The notes beneath the pieces are model-generated. The model did no database searches, was not told the origin of the DNA, and saw nothing but the letters and a program-made list of their open reading frames with translations. A stretch of DNA of 64,000 bases from Microbacterium helvum (GTDB lineage: Bacteria > Actinomycetota > Actinomycetes > Actinomycetales > Microbacteriaceae), in assembly GCF_014779795.1 (NCBI RefSeq), contig NZ_JACXZS010000006.1, forward strand, positions 167,690 through 231,689, written 5' to 3'. Below are positions 49,097 to 60,700 of this stretch, one piece after another. A program made the position numbers and the translations under genes. The first letter of the stretch is position 1. Each line of letters starts with the position of its first letter.

Positions 49097-49471
49097 TCAG
49101 CTGAGGAACGGGATCGTCAGCGGGTACTTGTACCACTCGCCGCGGTTCGCCTTCACGGCGGCGATGATGCTGAACACGATGTTCAGGACGTAGGCGGCGA
49201 TCAGCACGAAGATGCCGATGATCACGATGCTGAGGATGCTGCCGACGATGTACGCGATCAGCAGGGTCAGCTGGAAGTTCAGCGCGGTCGCGGTGTGGGC
49301 GCGCACGAAGGGGCCACGGTCCTTGAGGACGAGGTAGCCGATCAGCGCGGGAAGAGGGCCGAAGAAGATGCCGCCCACGTGAACGAGCGTCGCCCACAGC
49401 TTCTCGTCGGCGGGACTCATCGGCTGCGGCTGCGACGCGGCGTACGGGTACTGGGGAGGAGGAGTGGTCAC
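49097..49471 (-). CDS. DUF4870 membrane protein
   Basis: 124 residues: a short Pro-rich start, then the DUF4870 core (WATLVHVGGIFFGPLPALIGYLV, GPFVRAHTATALNFQLTLLIAYI, YVLNIVFSIIAAVKANRGEWYKYP) with three helices. A shorter relative of the protein at 46186. Function unknown. Confidence 0.85.
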   Translation of the reverse strand: MTTPPPQYPYAASQPQPMSPADEKLWATLVHVGGIFFGPLPALIGYLVLKDRGPFVRAHTATALNFQLTLLIAYIVGSILSIVIIGIFVLIAAYVLNIVFSIIAAVKANRGEWYKYPLTIPFLS

Positions 49472-49500
49472 CGCCCCAGACTAGGGGCAGCGCGGGCGCC

Positions 49501-50862
49501 TCACACCTCGCGCAGCGCGTGACGATCGATCTCGGCGATGGAGGTCAGACCCGCGAGTCCCAGCGTGATGTCGAGCTCGGCGAGCACGTTGCGCACCGCC
49601 TCGGCGGCCCCGGCCTCGCCGGCCACACCCAGTCCGTAGGCGTACGGACGGCCGAGGGCCACGGCGGTCGCCCCGAGTCCGAGCGCGATGAACACGTCCG
49701 ACCCCTGCCGCACGCCCGAGTCGAACACGATCGGCACCCGTCCGGCGACCCGCTCGGCGATCGTCGGCAGCACCTCGAGCGTCGGCACCGACTGGTCGAT
49801 CTGCCGCCCGCCGTGGTTCGAGATCCAGATGCCGTCGACGCCGGCGTCGAGCGCGCGGATCGCGTCGTCGGGATGCACGATGCCCTTGAGGATGATGGGC
49901 AGCGTCGTCCACTGCCGCGCCTTCGCGAGGTCTGCCCACGTCAGCGCCGGCGTCGAGAAGACGTCGAGGAACGTCTCGACGGCCGCACGCGGCAGCGGCG
50001 AGCGCAGGTTCTCGCGCACGCTGGACGAGCCGGTGATCGCGGACCCCTTGCGGGCGATGCGCACGCCCGCGGCAACAGCCCTGGGCGTGATCCGGACCGG
50101 CGGGGCAGGCTCGGCCGCATCGCCCGAGGCCGGCACCGCGGAGTCGCTCGATGCACGGACGCGCTCGCGCACGAGCTGCTGGAACACCGGGTCGCTCGTG
50201 TACTGCGCGATGCCCATCGCCCGCGTGAACGGCAGGTACGCCAGGTCGAGATCGCGGGTGCGCCAGCCGAGCAGGTGCGTGTCGAGCGTCACGACGATCG
50301 CTTCGCAGCCAGATGCCTCGGCCCGCCGCAGCAGCGAGGCGTTGAGCTCGTCCGACGCCGACCAGTAGAGCTGGAACAGACGGGAGCCGGCGGGCGCGGC
50401 ATCCCTCACCTCCTCCATCGCGGCGGAAGCCTGGTTCGAGAGCGTGTACGGGACGCCGAGGGATGCCGCCGCCCGCGCGACCGCGAGGTCGGCGTCGTGG
50501 TGCGCCATCTCCATGACGCCGAGCGGCGCGAGCAGCAGGGGCGTCGGCCGGCGGGCACCGAGGAAGTCGATCGACAGGTCGCGGCTCGACACGTCGCGCA
50601 GCGGGCGCGGCCACACCTGCCACCGGCCGAAGGCGGCACGGTTGGCGGCGACGGTGCGCTCGGCGCCCGCTCCGCCGGCGATGTACGCGAACGCCTCGGC
50701 GCTCAGGGCCTTCGCCGCGGCCGCCTCGAGCGCGTCGACGTCGACCGGCACCCGCGGACGGGTGCCGCTGATGCCGGCGCGGTAGATGTCGGACTGCGTC
50801 CGGCGCGAGATGCCGCGCGAGGAGGCGGCGGGGTCGTGGGGAGCGTCGATGCTCTGAGCCAT
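49501..50862 (-). CDS. FMN-dependent alpha-hydroxy-acid oxidase (lactate 2-monooxygenase-like)
   Basis: A 453-residue TIM-barrel flavoenzyme that oxidises 2-hydroxy acids such as lactate. Seen are LLAPLGVMEMAHHDADLAVARA, LFQLYWSASDELNASLLRRAE, ILKGIVHPDDA, the catalytic SNHGGRQIDQS (about 345) and VFDSGVRQGSDVFIALGLGA. The length and the long middle insertion (about 235-270) fit lactate 2-monooxygenase rather than the shorter oxidases. The ATG at 50862 faces the pectinase gene across 389 bases. Confidence 0.87.
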   Translation of the reverse strand: MAQSIDAPHDPAASSRGISRRTQSDIYRAGISGTRPRVPVDVDALEAAAAKALSAEAFAYIAGGAGAERTVAANRAAFGRWQVWPRPLRDVSSRDLSIDFLGARRPTPLLLAPLGVMEMAHHDADLAVARAAASLGVPYTLSNQASAAMEEVRDAAPAGSRLFQLYWSASDELNASLLRRAEASGCEAIVVTLDTHLLGWRTRDLDLAYLPFTRAMGIAQYTSDPVFQQLVRERVRASSDSAVPASGDAAEPAPPVRITPRAVAAGVRIARKGSAITGSSSVRENLRSPLPRAAVETFLDVFSTPALTWADLAKARQWTTLPIILKGIVHPDDAIRALDAGVDGIWISNHGGRQIDQSVPTLEVLPTIAERVAGRVPIVFDSGVRQGSDVFIALGLGATAVALGRPYAYGLGVAGEAGAAEAVRNVLAELDITLGLAGLTSIAEIDRHALREV

Positions 50863-50985
50863 GCGGCCCAGCCTACGCACGCGCGTTCTCGGCGACTCGC
50901 CAGAAGGTGGGGACAGCGGCCGCCGCCAACGGGCTCGGGGGCCCGCCGCCGGTGCGGTCCGTATTCGCGCCGACGGCGGGGGAAT

Positions 50986-51133
50986 GGGAAAGCGTTCGCC
51001 GGTGACGATAGACCACGGCTGGGACCGCGCACAAGCCGAAGGCAGGCGATCACAAAAACGTTTCATGATTTTGCTTGCCCCGATCGCCCCCGCCATGCCA
51101 GACTGCCAGGCGAGCTTACGGAATACGCTTTCC
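50986..51133 (+). promoter_or_regulatory. Three LacI-type operator-like sites
   Basis: In the 389-base gap between the hydroxy-acid oxidase and the pectinase gene: GGGAAAGCGTTCGCC (50986-51000), AAAAACGTTTCAT (51054-51066) and GGAATACGCTTTCC (51120-51133). All are centred on CG with A/T flanks like LacI/CcpA-family sites, and the third has perfect GGAA/TTCC arms. The rest of the gap shows no gene. Confidence 0.5.
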
Positions 51134-51251
51134 GTCTGCTCGCCGGACAGGGCTCGAGTCCGTACGCGCCCGGTTCACGACGACCCTCCCCCGCGACGCC
51201 GCGACGGGCGGCCCTCGTCATCCTTTGCCGATGCTGACAACAGGAGGAACC

Positions 51252-54200
51252 GTGCCCCACGTGTCCGCACGCGCCCACGGCGCGACGCGACCCGCAGAAC
51301 ACGCCCCCGCATCCCGCGCCTCGCGCGGGCTGCGTCTGACCGCGATCGCCGGCGCCACCGCCGTGGTCGCCGCGCTCATCACCGCCACGCCCGCCGCCGC
51401 GCTGCTCACGCCCGCCGGCGACGGGGCGTGGCGCTTCGACTTCGGCACGGCGACCGGCGCCGTCGCCGAGGGGTACCAGCAGGTGCTCACGAGCTCGCGC
51501 TACACCGCCGAGACCGGCTGGGGCATCACCGTCGCCGACGGCGTGACACTCTTCGATCGGGACCGCAGCACCGACGGCTCCCCGGCCGGCGCCATGGAGG
51601 ACGACTTCGTGGCGGGAACGAACTGGGGATTCCAGCTCGACGGTGTGCCCGCCGGCGCGTACTCGGTCGCCGTGACCATCGGCGACGGCCTCAGCTCGGC
51701 ATCCGGAACCAACGCGACCGTGACCCTCGAAGGCGTCGCGCAGACCCGCCTCACCTCGGGCAAGGGCGTCAACGCGACGGCGACCTACACGACCGTCGTC
51801 ACCGACGGCCAGCTCACCGTGGGCTTCACCGGCTCCGGCCTCGGCGCTTACATCAACGGTCTCGTGGTCGCGCCGGCGCTGCCCGCGACCCCGGCGGATC
51901 TCGCGGCCGCGCGCGTGGCGTGGAACGGCGTCGACCTCGCCTGGTCGGCCGTCGACGGCGCCACCGCGTACCGCGTCCTGCGGGCCGACGTGACCGGCGA
52001 CACGACCGGAGAGTTCACGCAGCTCGCCGAGGTGACCGACCCCGCGTACACCGACACGGCCGTGACCGAGGGCGACGAGTACGCGTACGCCGTCACCGCG
52101 ATCGACGCGTACGGCGGCGTCTCACCGCAGTCGGCCGAGGTGCGCTCGGGCGTGATCCCCGCACTGGTCGCCCCCGCCGCACCCGATGACCTCGCCGTGG
52201 CGCAGGTGACGCGGGACGCCGTGGTGCTGTCGTGGTCGGCGGTCCGGAACGGCGACGAGTACGTCGTCGAGCGCGCCGGTTCCGACGGGCAGTTCGCCGA
52301 GGTCGCGACCGTCACGACTCCCGGGTACACGGATGCCGCCGACACGGCGCACGCGTGGACCTACCGCGTGACGGCCCGCAACCAGGCGGGCGCCTCTGCC
52401 CCGTCGACCGCGGTCACCTCAGCCGTGTACACCGCACCCGCGCCGCTGCCCGAGGGCGACGTCGTCACCTTCGACTTCGGCCCCGGCCAGGTCGCCGACG
52501 GCGCCGTGTCGGTCACGAGCGCTACCGCGTACAACCCGGAGTGGGGCTACGGCTTCTCGACCGCGCCGACCGCGGCCACGCCCGACGTCGACCGCGGCGG
52601 CGACGACGCGCTGCGCGGCGACTTCGTCGCGGCGGAGGGCTCGACGTTCGAGGTCGACCTCGGCGCCGGCGACTACTCCGTGCGCCTCGTGTCGGGCGAC
52701 GCCACGCAGGCGACGACCACCACGATCACCGCCGAGAGCATCGCTAAGGTGACCGAGAACCCGCAGACCGCGGGCGCGTACCTCGACATGACCTTCACGA
52801 TCGCGCTCGTCGACGGCACACTGACGCTGGTCTTCGGCGGCGACGTGCCGGTCGTCAACGCGCTCACGATCACCCGCCTGCCCGACCGCGTCGCCGGGGC
52901 CATCCCGACGGCCTACATCGCGGGCGACTCGACGGTGCAGACCTACGACCCGATCGCCTACGCCCCGCAGGCCGGCTGGGGCCAGATGATCGACCGGTTC
53001 TTCGCGTCCGACGTCGCGTTCTCGAACCAGGCCATCGGCGGCCGCTCGTCGAAGAACTTCATCAGCCAGGGTCGCCTCGACGACATCCTGCGTGCGGTTC
53101 GACCGGGCGACTACCTCATGGTGCAGTTCGGGCACAACGACGCCACGCAGGGTGTGGACGACCGTTACGCGAGCCCCGCGGACTACAAGGAGTACCTGCG
53201 GGTCTACGTCGAGGGCGCCCGCCAGCGCGGCGCGACCCCGATCCTCGTGACCCCCGTCTCACGCCGCAGCTTCAACGCCGACACCGGGCTGTTCAACGTG
53301 AGCTTCCCGGAGTACGTCGACAAGATGAAGGAGCTCGCGGCCGAAGAGGACGTGCTGCTCGTCGATCTGTCGGCCTCCAGCCGCGCGTACCTCGACCAGA
53401 TCGGGCCGGAAGCCGCGAAGGCGGTGTTCCTCTACGCCGACCCGGGCGTCTTCCCGCAGCGGCCCGCCGGCATCGCCGACGACACGCATTTCCAGGAGTA
53501 CGGCGCGATCCAGATGGCCCGCCTCGTCGCGCAGGACGTCAAGGCGCTCGACGACCCGCTCGCCGCGAAGGTGACGGACGTCGAACCGCCCGCCGACGTT
53601 CCGGTCGCTCCGCAGAACGTCGTGGCCGGTGCGATCAGCAACGGCGGCGCGACGCTGCAGTGGGATGCCTCGCCGACGGCCGACATCTACAAGATCTACC
53701 GGCAGGCCGTTTCCGACCCCGAGCCCACGTGGACGCTCGTCGGCATGGTGACACAGACCAGCTCGATCGTGCAGGGTCTCAGCGAGGGCACCGGCTACCG
53801 GTACCAGGTGGTCGCCGTCAACGGACGCGGCGAGTCGGCGCCGAGCGCGGTCGTGACCTTCACGACCAAGCAGGCGCTGTACAAGTACGACTTCCAGCTG
53901 GCGGGCAACCCGCTGATGGCGGGCTACACCGAGGTGACCCCCGACACCGCCTATACGGCCGAGCGCGGCTACGGCTTCCTCAACACGCTGCCGGCGAACG
54001 CCGGCCGTGACCGCGGTGCCGCCGACGGGTCGAACGACCTGGTGCGCGACTTCGTGCTCCCCGGCGACAGCTCGACCTTCGCCCTCGACGTGCCCGACGG
54101 CACGTACTCGGTGAAGACGTACTCGGGCGACTGGATCGGCTCGAGCAAGACGAGCTTCCGCATCGAGGGCAAGGAGGCAGGGTCGGGCAACGCCGGCAAG

Positions 54201-57200
54201 GGCTCGGTCAACGAGACCCTGCGCGGCCCGTACCTCGTCACCGACGGCCAGCTGAATATCGAGGCCTACGGCGCCGCGGCGGGCTCGCGTCTGAACGGCC
54301 TGGAGATCACGCCGATCCTGCTCGGCCCGGTGGGGCTGAAGGTCACCGACGTCAACGCCGATCCGGCGGCGCCGAGTGTGGCGCTGGAGTGGACGGGTGA
54401 GGCGGGGCTGACGTGGAACGTCTACCGCCAGTCGCCGTTCGACGCGAAGCCCGTGCTCGTGGCATCCGTCGACCAGCCGTCCTTCCTCGACACGACCGCC
54501 CGCGTCGGACTCGACTACGCGTACCACGTGACCGCGGTCGACCAGACGAAGCTCGAGTCGGTGCCGTCGAAGACGGTGGACGTGTCGTTCGTGGATGCCT
54601 CGATCACTCCACCTGCGGCCCCCACGAGCCTTGCGGTCGACAGCATCGACAAGGGCTCGCTCGACCTGTCGTGGGCGCAGCCTCTGAACGCGCTGTACTA
54701 CCTGGTGTTCCGCTCCGAGGTGGCCGGTGACCGCGGCGAGCTGATCGGTCTGTCCGACGCGAACCGCTACACCGATTCCACGGTGCTGACGACGATCCCG
54801 TACTTCTACACGGTGGTCGCGGTCAACGCCGGCGGTGCGGGTGTTGCCTCTGAGCAGCTGAAGACCGAAGCGGTCACGGTGCTGCAGCGGCAGGCCGAGT
54901 ACCTCGACCGGGCTCCGGCGGCCGTGTCGACCGACGAGGGCACGCTGGTGTCGTGGCGGATGCTGGGCACCGACCCCGACAGCGTCGCCTTCCACGTCTA
55001 CCGTGACGGCAAGCGCCTGACGACGGCGCCGATCACGGACTCGACGAACTACCTCGACACCACCGGGTCGGCGGCATCCACGTACTTCGTCACCAAGGTG
55101 CTGGACGGCGTCGAGACCACCGAGACCGACTCGTTCGGCGTGCAGGACGGGTCGTACCTGAGCGTCCCGCTCGACAAGCCCGCCGACGGCTACACGAAGG
55201 ACGGCCAGCCCTACACCTACTCGGCGAACGACACGAGCGTCGGCGACGTGGACGGCGACGGCCAGTACGAGCTGATCGTCAAGTGGGACGCCCGCTCGCA
55301 CGACAACTCGCAGGCCGGCTACAACGGCAACGTGCTGCTGGACGCCTACCGCCTCGACGGCACGCGGCTGTGGCGGATCGACATGGGCGTGAACATCCGG
55401 GCCGGCGCGCACTACACGCAGTTCCAGGTGTTCGACTACGACGGCGACGGCCGCGCCGAGGTCATGATGAAGACCGCGGACGGCACCATCGACGGCGTCG
55501 GCCAGCCGATCGGCAACGCGAGCGCCGACTACCGCAACAGCTCGGGCTATATCCTGAGCGGACCGGAGTACCTGACGGTGTTCAACGGCCTCACCGGTGC
55601 CGCGATCGACACGATCGACTACGTGCCGCCGCGCGGCGACGTCGGGGCGTGGGGCGACACGTACGGCAACCGGGTCGACCGGTTCCTCGCGGCGACCGCC
55701 TACCTCGACGGCGAGCACCCGAGCGCGATCTTCAGCCGCGGGTACTACACCCGCGCGGTGATGGCCGCGTACGACTTCGACGGCTCGAAGCTGCACCAGC
55801 GCTGGGTGCTCGACTCGAACGACGAGGGCAACGAGGGCTTCTACGGGATGGGCAACCACAACCTGTCGGTGGCCGACGTGGACGGCGACGCCAAGGACGA
55901 GATCGTCTACGGCTCGGCCACGGTCGACGACGACGGCTCGCTGCTCTACTCGACCGGTCTCGGCCACGGTGACGCGATCCACGTGTCGGACCTCGTGCCG
56001 TCGAACCCCGGCCTGGAGGTGTTCGCCGCGCACGAAGAGATGAACGCCTCGGGCAACCGCGGCGCCACGATGCGCGACGCGCGCACCGGTGTGGTGCTGT
56101 GGTCCATCCCGGCGACGAAGGACACCGGGCGCGCCGCAGCCGCCGACATCGACCCTCGCTACGAAGGCGCCGAGGGCTGGGCGATCGGCGGCGACGCCGC
56201 GTGGAACTCCCCCGTCGGGCAGCTGAAGTCCTCCACCGGCGAGCTCATCAGCGAGAAGATCCCGGCGGCGAACTTCCTCGCCTGGTTCGACGGCGACCCG
56301 CTGCGCGAGATCGTCGACCACGACTTCGACACGACGACGCGCCTCGGCGTGCCGACGGTGTCGAAGTGGAACTGGCAGACCGAGTCCTCGGACGTCATCC
56401 TGCGCGCCGACGGCGCCCTGTCGAACAACGACACCAAGGGCACTCCGAACCTGCAGGCCGACCTGTTCGGCGACTGGCGTGAAGAGATCGCGTGGCGTTC
56501 GGCGGGCTCGACCGAGCTGCGGATCTACTCCACCACCGACGAGACGTCGATCCGGCTGCGCACCCTCATGCACGACCCGGTCTACCGGCTCTCGGTCGCG
56601 TGGCAGAACACCGGCTACAACCAGCCCCCGCAGACGAGCTTCTTCCTCGGCGACGGGTTCACGCAGCCGGCGGCCCCCCGCATCGCCGTCACCGGCGACC
56701 CGGGCGGAGCGGTGGATGCCTCGGCCCCGACACTCTCGGGCGTCCCGGCCGACGGCACCCTGCTGCCCTCGACCGGCACGTTCACCGTGGACGTGACGGC
56801 GGAGGACCCCGAGTCGGGCGTGCGCAACCTCGACATCGCGTTCGACGGCGAGCCCGTCGCACCCGGCGCCGAGATCGCACTGAAGGGCAAGGTCGGCGTC
56901 CACACGCTCACCGTCAACGCCGTCAACCACGACGGACTGGTCGCCCAGGCATCGGTGCAGCTGCTGGTGTTCGACGACGAGGGCGCCACCAAGGCGCCCG
57001 GTCGCGGCATCCTCTCCTCCGATTCCGGATGGGAGGACGGGTTGAGCGACGGCCGCTACACCGTGTCGATGAACCTGTGGTCGGGGGTCAACGGCGCCGT
57101 CTACAAGCTGTACGAGAACGGCACCCTGATCGCCACGAAGCTGCTCGACGCGAACTCGCCGAAGGCGCAGCTGGCGACCGTCGACGTGACCGGCAAGCCC

Positions 57201-57569
57201 AACGGCACCTACGTGTACACGGGCGAGCTGATCAACGCCGTCGGCACGACCGCGACGTCGTCGGTGACCGTGAAGGTGACCGACGCCGCACCCGGCATCC
57301 CCGTCCTGTCGCACGACAACTACGACAAAGACGGCGACTACACCGTCACCGCCAACCTGTGGTGGGGCACCAACGCCACCACATACCGCCTCTACGAGAA
57401 CGGGACACTGATCGACGAGCAGACCCTCGCCGCAGCATCCCCCAATGCACAACAGGCCGCCACCACCGTGACCGGCCGCGCACCCGGCACGTACACCTAC
57501 ACCGCCGAGTTCGCCAACACCGCAGGAACCACCACATCCAAGGCCATCACCGTGACCGTCAAGAAGTAG
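51252..57569 (+). CDS. Secreted SGNH esterase-rhamnogalacturonan lyase (PL11-type) fusion
   Basis: 2105 residues, exported by a signal peptide (about 1-46, ending TPAAA). Order: malectin-like domain (60-205); two FN3 domains (212-395); second malectin-like domain (404-545); SGNH acetylesterase (550-775: [24 protein letters not shown]); FN3 (785-875); third malectin-like domain (877-1015); two FN3 (1030-1205); rhamnogalacturonan lyase (1213-1805: [37 protein letters not shown], calcium-type DxDGD loops); Ig-like (1820-1905); two C-terminal modules (1917-2105, each with Y..N.W.G.N...Y.LYENGTLI). It would deacetylate and cut rhamnogalacturonan I of pectin. GTG start at 51252 with AGGAGG four bases upstream. 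Confidence 0.88.
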   Translation: MPHVSARAHGATRPAEHAPASRASRGLRLTAIAGATAVVAALITATPAAALLTPAGDGAWRFDFGTATGAVAEGYQQVLTSSRYTAETGWGITVADGVTLFDRDRSTDGSPAGAMEDDFVAGTNWGFQLDGVPAGAYSVAVTIGDGLSSASGTNATVTLEGVAQTRLTSGKGVNATATYTTVVTDGQLTVGFTGSGLGAYINGLVVAPALPATPADLAAARVAWNGVDLAWSAVDGATAYRVLRADVTGDTTGEFTQLAEVTDPAYTDTAVTEGDEYAYAVTAIDAYGGVSPQSAEVRSGVIPALVAPAAPDDLAVAQVTRDAVVLSWSAVRNGDEYVVERAGSDGQFAEVATVTTPGYTDAADTAHAWTYRVTARNQAGASAPSTAVTSAVYTAPAPLPEGDVVTFDFGPGQVADGAVSVTSATAYNPEWGYGFSTAPTAATPDVDRGGDDALRGDFVAAEGSTFEVDLGAGDYSVRLVSGDATQATTTTITAESIAKVTENPQTAGAYLDMTFTIALVDGTLTLVFGGDVPVVNALTITRLPDRVAGAIPTAYIAGDSTVQTYDPIAYAPQAGWGQMIDRFFASDVAFSNQAIGGRSSKNFISQGRLDDILRAVRPGDYLMVQFGHNDATQGVDDRYASPADYKEYLRVYVEGARQRGATPILVTPVSRRSFNADTGLFNVSFPEYVDKMKELAAEEDVLLVDLSASSRAYLDQIGPEAAKAVFLYADPGVFPQRPAGIADDTHFQEYGAIQMARLVAQDVKALDDPLAAKVTDVEPPADVPVAPQNVVAGAISNGGATLQWDASPTADIYKIYRQAVSDPEPTWTLVGMVTQTSSIVQGLSEGTGYRYQVVAVNGRGESAPSAVVTFTTKQALYKYDFQLAGNPLMAGYTEVTPDTAYTAERGYGFLNTLPANAGRDRGAADGSNDLVRDFVLPGDSSTFALDVPDGTYSVKTYSGDWIGSSKTSFRIEGKEAGSGNAGKGSVNETLRGPYLVTDGQLNIEAYGAAAGSRLNGLEITPILLGPVGLKVTDVNADPAAPSVALEWTGEAGLTWNVYRQSPFDAKPVLVASVDQPSFLDTTARVGLDYAYHVTAVDQTKLESVPSKTVDVSFVDASITPPAAPTSLAVDSIDKGSLDLSWAQPLNALYYLVFRSEVAGDRGELIGLSDANRYTDSTVLTTIPYFYTVVAVNAGGAGVASEQLKTEAVTVLQRQAEYLDRAPAAVSTDEGTLVSWRMLGTDPDSVAFHVYRDGKRLTTAPITDSTNYLDTTGSAASTYFVTKVLDGVETTETDSFGVQDGSYLSVPLDKPADGYTKDGQPYTYSANDTSVGDVDGDGQYELIVKWDARSHDNSQAGYNGNVLLDAYRLDGTRLWRIDMGVNIRAGAHYTQFQVFDYDGDGRAEVMMKTADGTIDGVGQPIGNASADYRNSSGYILSGPEYLTVFNGLTGAAIDTIDYVPPRGDVGAWGDTYGNRVDRFLAATAYLDGEHPSAIFSRGYYTRAVMAAYDFDGSKLHQRWVLDSNDEGNEGFYGMGNHNLSVADVDGDAKDEIVYGSATVDDDGSLLYSTGLGHGDAIHVSDLVPSNPGLEVFAAHEEMNASGNRGATMRDARTGVVLWSIPATKDTGRAAAADIDPRYEGAEGWAIGGDAAWNSPVGQLKSSTGELISEKIPAANFLAWFDGDPLREIVDHDFDTTTRLGVPTVSKWNWQTESSDVILRADGALSNNDTKGTPNLQADLFGDWREEIAWRSAGSTELRIYSTTDETSIRLRTLMHDPVYRLSVAWQNTGYNQPPQTSFFLGDGFTQPAAPRIAVTGDPGGAVDASAPTLSGVPADGTLLPSTGTFTVDVTAEDPESGVRNLDIAFDGEPVAPGAEIALKGKVGVHTLTVNAVNHDGLVAQASVQLLVFDDEGATKAPGRGILSSDSGWEDGLSDGRYTVSMNLWSGVNGAVYKLYENGTLIATKLLDANSPKAQLATVDVTGKPNGTYVYTGELINAVGTTATSSVTVKVTDAAPGIPVLSHDNYDKDGDYTVTANLWWGTNATTYRLYENGTLIDEQTLAAASPNAQQAATTVTGRAPGTYTYTAEFANTAGTTTSKAITVTVKK

Positions 57570-57586
57570 CGGCGAGCGCCCCACCT

Positions 57587-57624
57587 CGGCGGCCGACCAC
57601 CCATCAGCGGGGGGTCGGCCGCCG
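57587..57624 (+). terminator. Terminator after the pectinase gene
   Basis: Perfect 12-base arms CGGCGGCCGACC and GGTCGGCCGCCG, 17 bases after the stop, followed by ATGTTTTG. Confidence 0.8.
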
Positions 57625-57651
57625 ATGTTTTGCGCCTGCGATGAGGCATTT

Positions 57652-57671
57652 TGTCCCCCGAAAGGGGGACA
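57652..57671. promoter_or_regulatory. Second copy of the 20-bp palindrome
   Basis: TGTCCCCCGAAAGGGGGACA, identical to 35139-35158 in the ESX region. It lies 102 bases before the LPXTG-protein start and 28 bases after the pectinase terminator, so it belongs to the downstream gene's control region. Confidence 0.6.
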
Positions 57672-57772
57672 GCGGCGGCGGCCCCCACCGGACTACTGTC
57701 GGGTCTCGGAGGGGTCACCGACCGGAGACTGGCACCGTGCTCGGGAGGCTGCCCTCCACCGGGGGTACGACA

Positions 57773-60700
57773 ATGAAGCGGTCTCTGTTCGCCGCGGCCA
57801 CCGCCGCGCTCGCCATCGTCATCGGGACCGCGGGCTACGCAGCCCCCGCCTCGGCTGCTCCACCGACCGACCCGTGAAGCGGCGCGGCCGGAGGCGATGT
57901 CGCCTCGGTCACGGCCGAGGCCGTCGGGCTGAACGTCGCCGACCTGGGCGTCGCGATCAGCTCCGCAGAGGTGGACTCGCAGGCGACGCCGCGCGCGGTC
58001 TCGAGCTCGAGCAACGTCTCGGCCGACGTCGCAGGGATCGGGCTGGGCGTCAGCACCAACTCGGTGTCGGCACCGCCATCGGCCGGACCTGAGACCGGCG
58101 GCATCGCTGCCACCGTCACGGGACTGATCGACGTCGGCGCGATCACGACGACCAACGAAGCGCACTGGGGTCTCGACACGGCGTGCGTCACGACCGGCGT
58201 GCTGTCCTCCGCGACGACGCAGGCCGCCGGGCTCGGCGTGCTGCCGGCGGTCAGCGGCGGCGTGGTGAGCCTCGGTGTGTCAGAGACCACCGGCACGACC
58301 AGCCTCGTGCAGAACACCGGCCTCAACTACGGGGCGCAGAGCGTCGGCTCGGGCACGATCTCGGGGCTCAGCATCCTGGGCGGCCTTGTGACCGTGGGGG
58401 TCGCCGGCGAGACGACGCTCACGGCGACGGCCACCGGGGAAGCCACGGCCACCGTCGACTACGCGCCCGCGACCGTGACGGTGACGTCGGCCACGATCGG
58501 CACCGTCACCCTGACGCCCGCGGCGCCCTCCGTCACGATCAACCTCGTTGGCCTCGGTTCCGTCACCGTCGGTCTGAACACACCGACGTCGTCGACGACC
58601 GCCACGTCGGCCACCGCCTCCGTCGCTCTGCTCACCGTCGACGTGCGCCTGCCGGCCGCCCCGCTTCCCGCAGTCACAGACGTGTCGGTGGACGTGCTGC
58701 CGCTGCACGCGGAGGCGACCGTCCCGACCGACGGCATCGACTGCCCGCCGGCACCTCCGGTCGTCACGCAGCCGACCGAGGGTTCGACCACGAATGCGAC
58801 GCCGGTGATCCAGGGCACCTCCGAACCGAACGCGACCGTCGAGGTGTTCGTGGACGGCGACTCGATCGGCACCACCACCGCGAGCGCGGGCGGCACCTGG
58901 GAGGTCCCGGTGACGAACGCGCTCGACGAGGGCGCCCACACGGTCTCGGCGATCCAGACCGTCGGCGGGACGGCATCCGAGGAATCCACGGTCGTGAACT
59001 TCACGGTCGACGCGACACCGCCCGACGCTCCAGTGATCGAGACGCCCGCCACCGGCGACGTCGTCGGCACGGCGACGCCGCCGATCTCGGGGACGGCCGA
59101 GGCGAACTCGACGGTCACCGTCACGATCGACGGGTTGGATGCCGGTACGACCACGGCGTCCCCGACCGGCGAGTGGACGTTCACGCCGGCTTCTCCCCTC
59201 GACGACGGTGACCACACTGTCGTCGCCACCGCCACCGACGCGGCCGGCAACGTGAGCCCCGACTCCGACGAGGTCACGTTCACGGTCGACACCGAGGCGC
59301 CGGCGGCACCGATCATCGAGCAGCCGCTCGACAACGCCGTGCTCGACACCGCGACCCCCGTCATCTCGGGCACGGCCGAGGCGAACTCCACCGTGACCGT
59401 CATCATCGACGGCGCCGAAGCCGGCACGACGACGGCATCCCCCACCGGAGAATGGAGCTTCACGCCCTCGACCGCGCTCGACGAGGGAGAGCACACCGTC
59501 GTCGCGACCGCCACCGACGAGGCGGGCAATGTGAGCCCCGACTCCAACACGGTGAACTTCACCGTCGACACCGAGGCCCCCGAGGCACCCGTCATCGAGC
59601 AGCCGCTCGACAACGCCGTGCTCGACACCGCGACCCCCGTCATCTCGGGCACGGCCGAGGCGGACTCCACCGTGACCGTCATCATCGACGGCGCCGAAGC
59701 CGGCACGACGACGGCATCCCCCACCGGAGAATGGAGCTTCACGCCCTCGACCGCGCTCGACGAAGGTGCGCACACGGCCGTCGCGACCGCCACTGACGCG
59801 CTCGGCCACGTCAGCGTCGAGTCGAACGAGGTGACCTTCACGGTCGACACCGAGGTCCCCGAGCCGCCGGTCATCGAGTCGCCCGCGACCGGCGATGTCG
59901 TCGACACCGCGACGCCGCCGATCAGCGGCACCGCCGAGGCGAACGCCACCGTCACGGTGACGATCGACGGACTCGAGGCGGGTACCACGACCGCCTCGCC
60001 GACCGGCGAGTGGACCTTCACCCCGACGACTCCGCTCGACGACGGGGCACACACGGCGGTCGCGACCGCGACGGACGCCGCGGGCAACGTGAGCGACGAC
60101 TCGAACGAAGTCACCTTCACGGTCGACACCGAGGCGCCCGAGGCACCGGTCATCGAGTCGCCCGCCACGGGTGACGTCGTCGACACCGCGACCCCGCCGA
60201 TCACCGGCACGGCCGAGGCGAACGCAACGGTCACCGTCACCATCGACGGCGCCGAGGCAGGCACCACCACCGCCGACGACACCGGGGCGTGGACCTTCAC
60301 CCCGACAACCCCGCTCGATGAGGGCGACCACACCGTCGTCGCGACGGCCACCGACGACGCGGGCAACGTCAGCCCTGACTCGAACACGGTCACCTTCACC
60401 GTCGACACCGAAGCCCCCGAGGCACCGGTCATCGAGTCACCGGCGACCGGCGACGTCGTCGACACCGCGACCCCGCCGATCACCGGCACGGCTGAGGCGA
60501 ACGCGACGGTGACCGTCAGCATCGACAGCGCCGAGGCAGGAACCACCACCGCCTCACCCACCGGCGAGTGGACCTTCACTCCCGCCGCACCCCTCGACGA
60601 GGGCGACCACACCGTCGTCGCGACGGCCACCGACGAAGCCGGCAACGTCAGCCCTGACTCGAACACCGTCACCTTTACCGTCGACACCGAGGCCCCCGAG

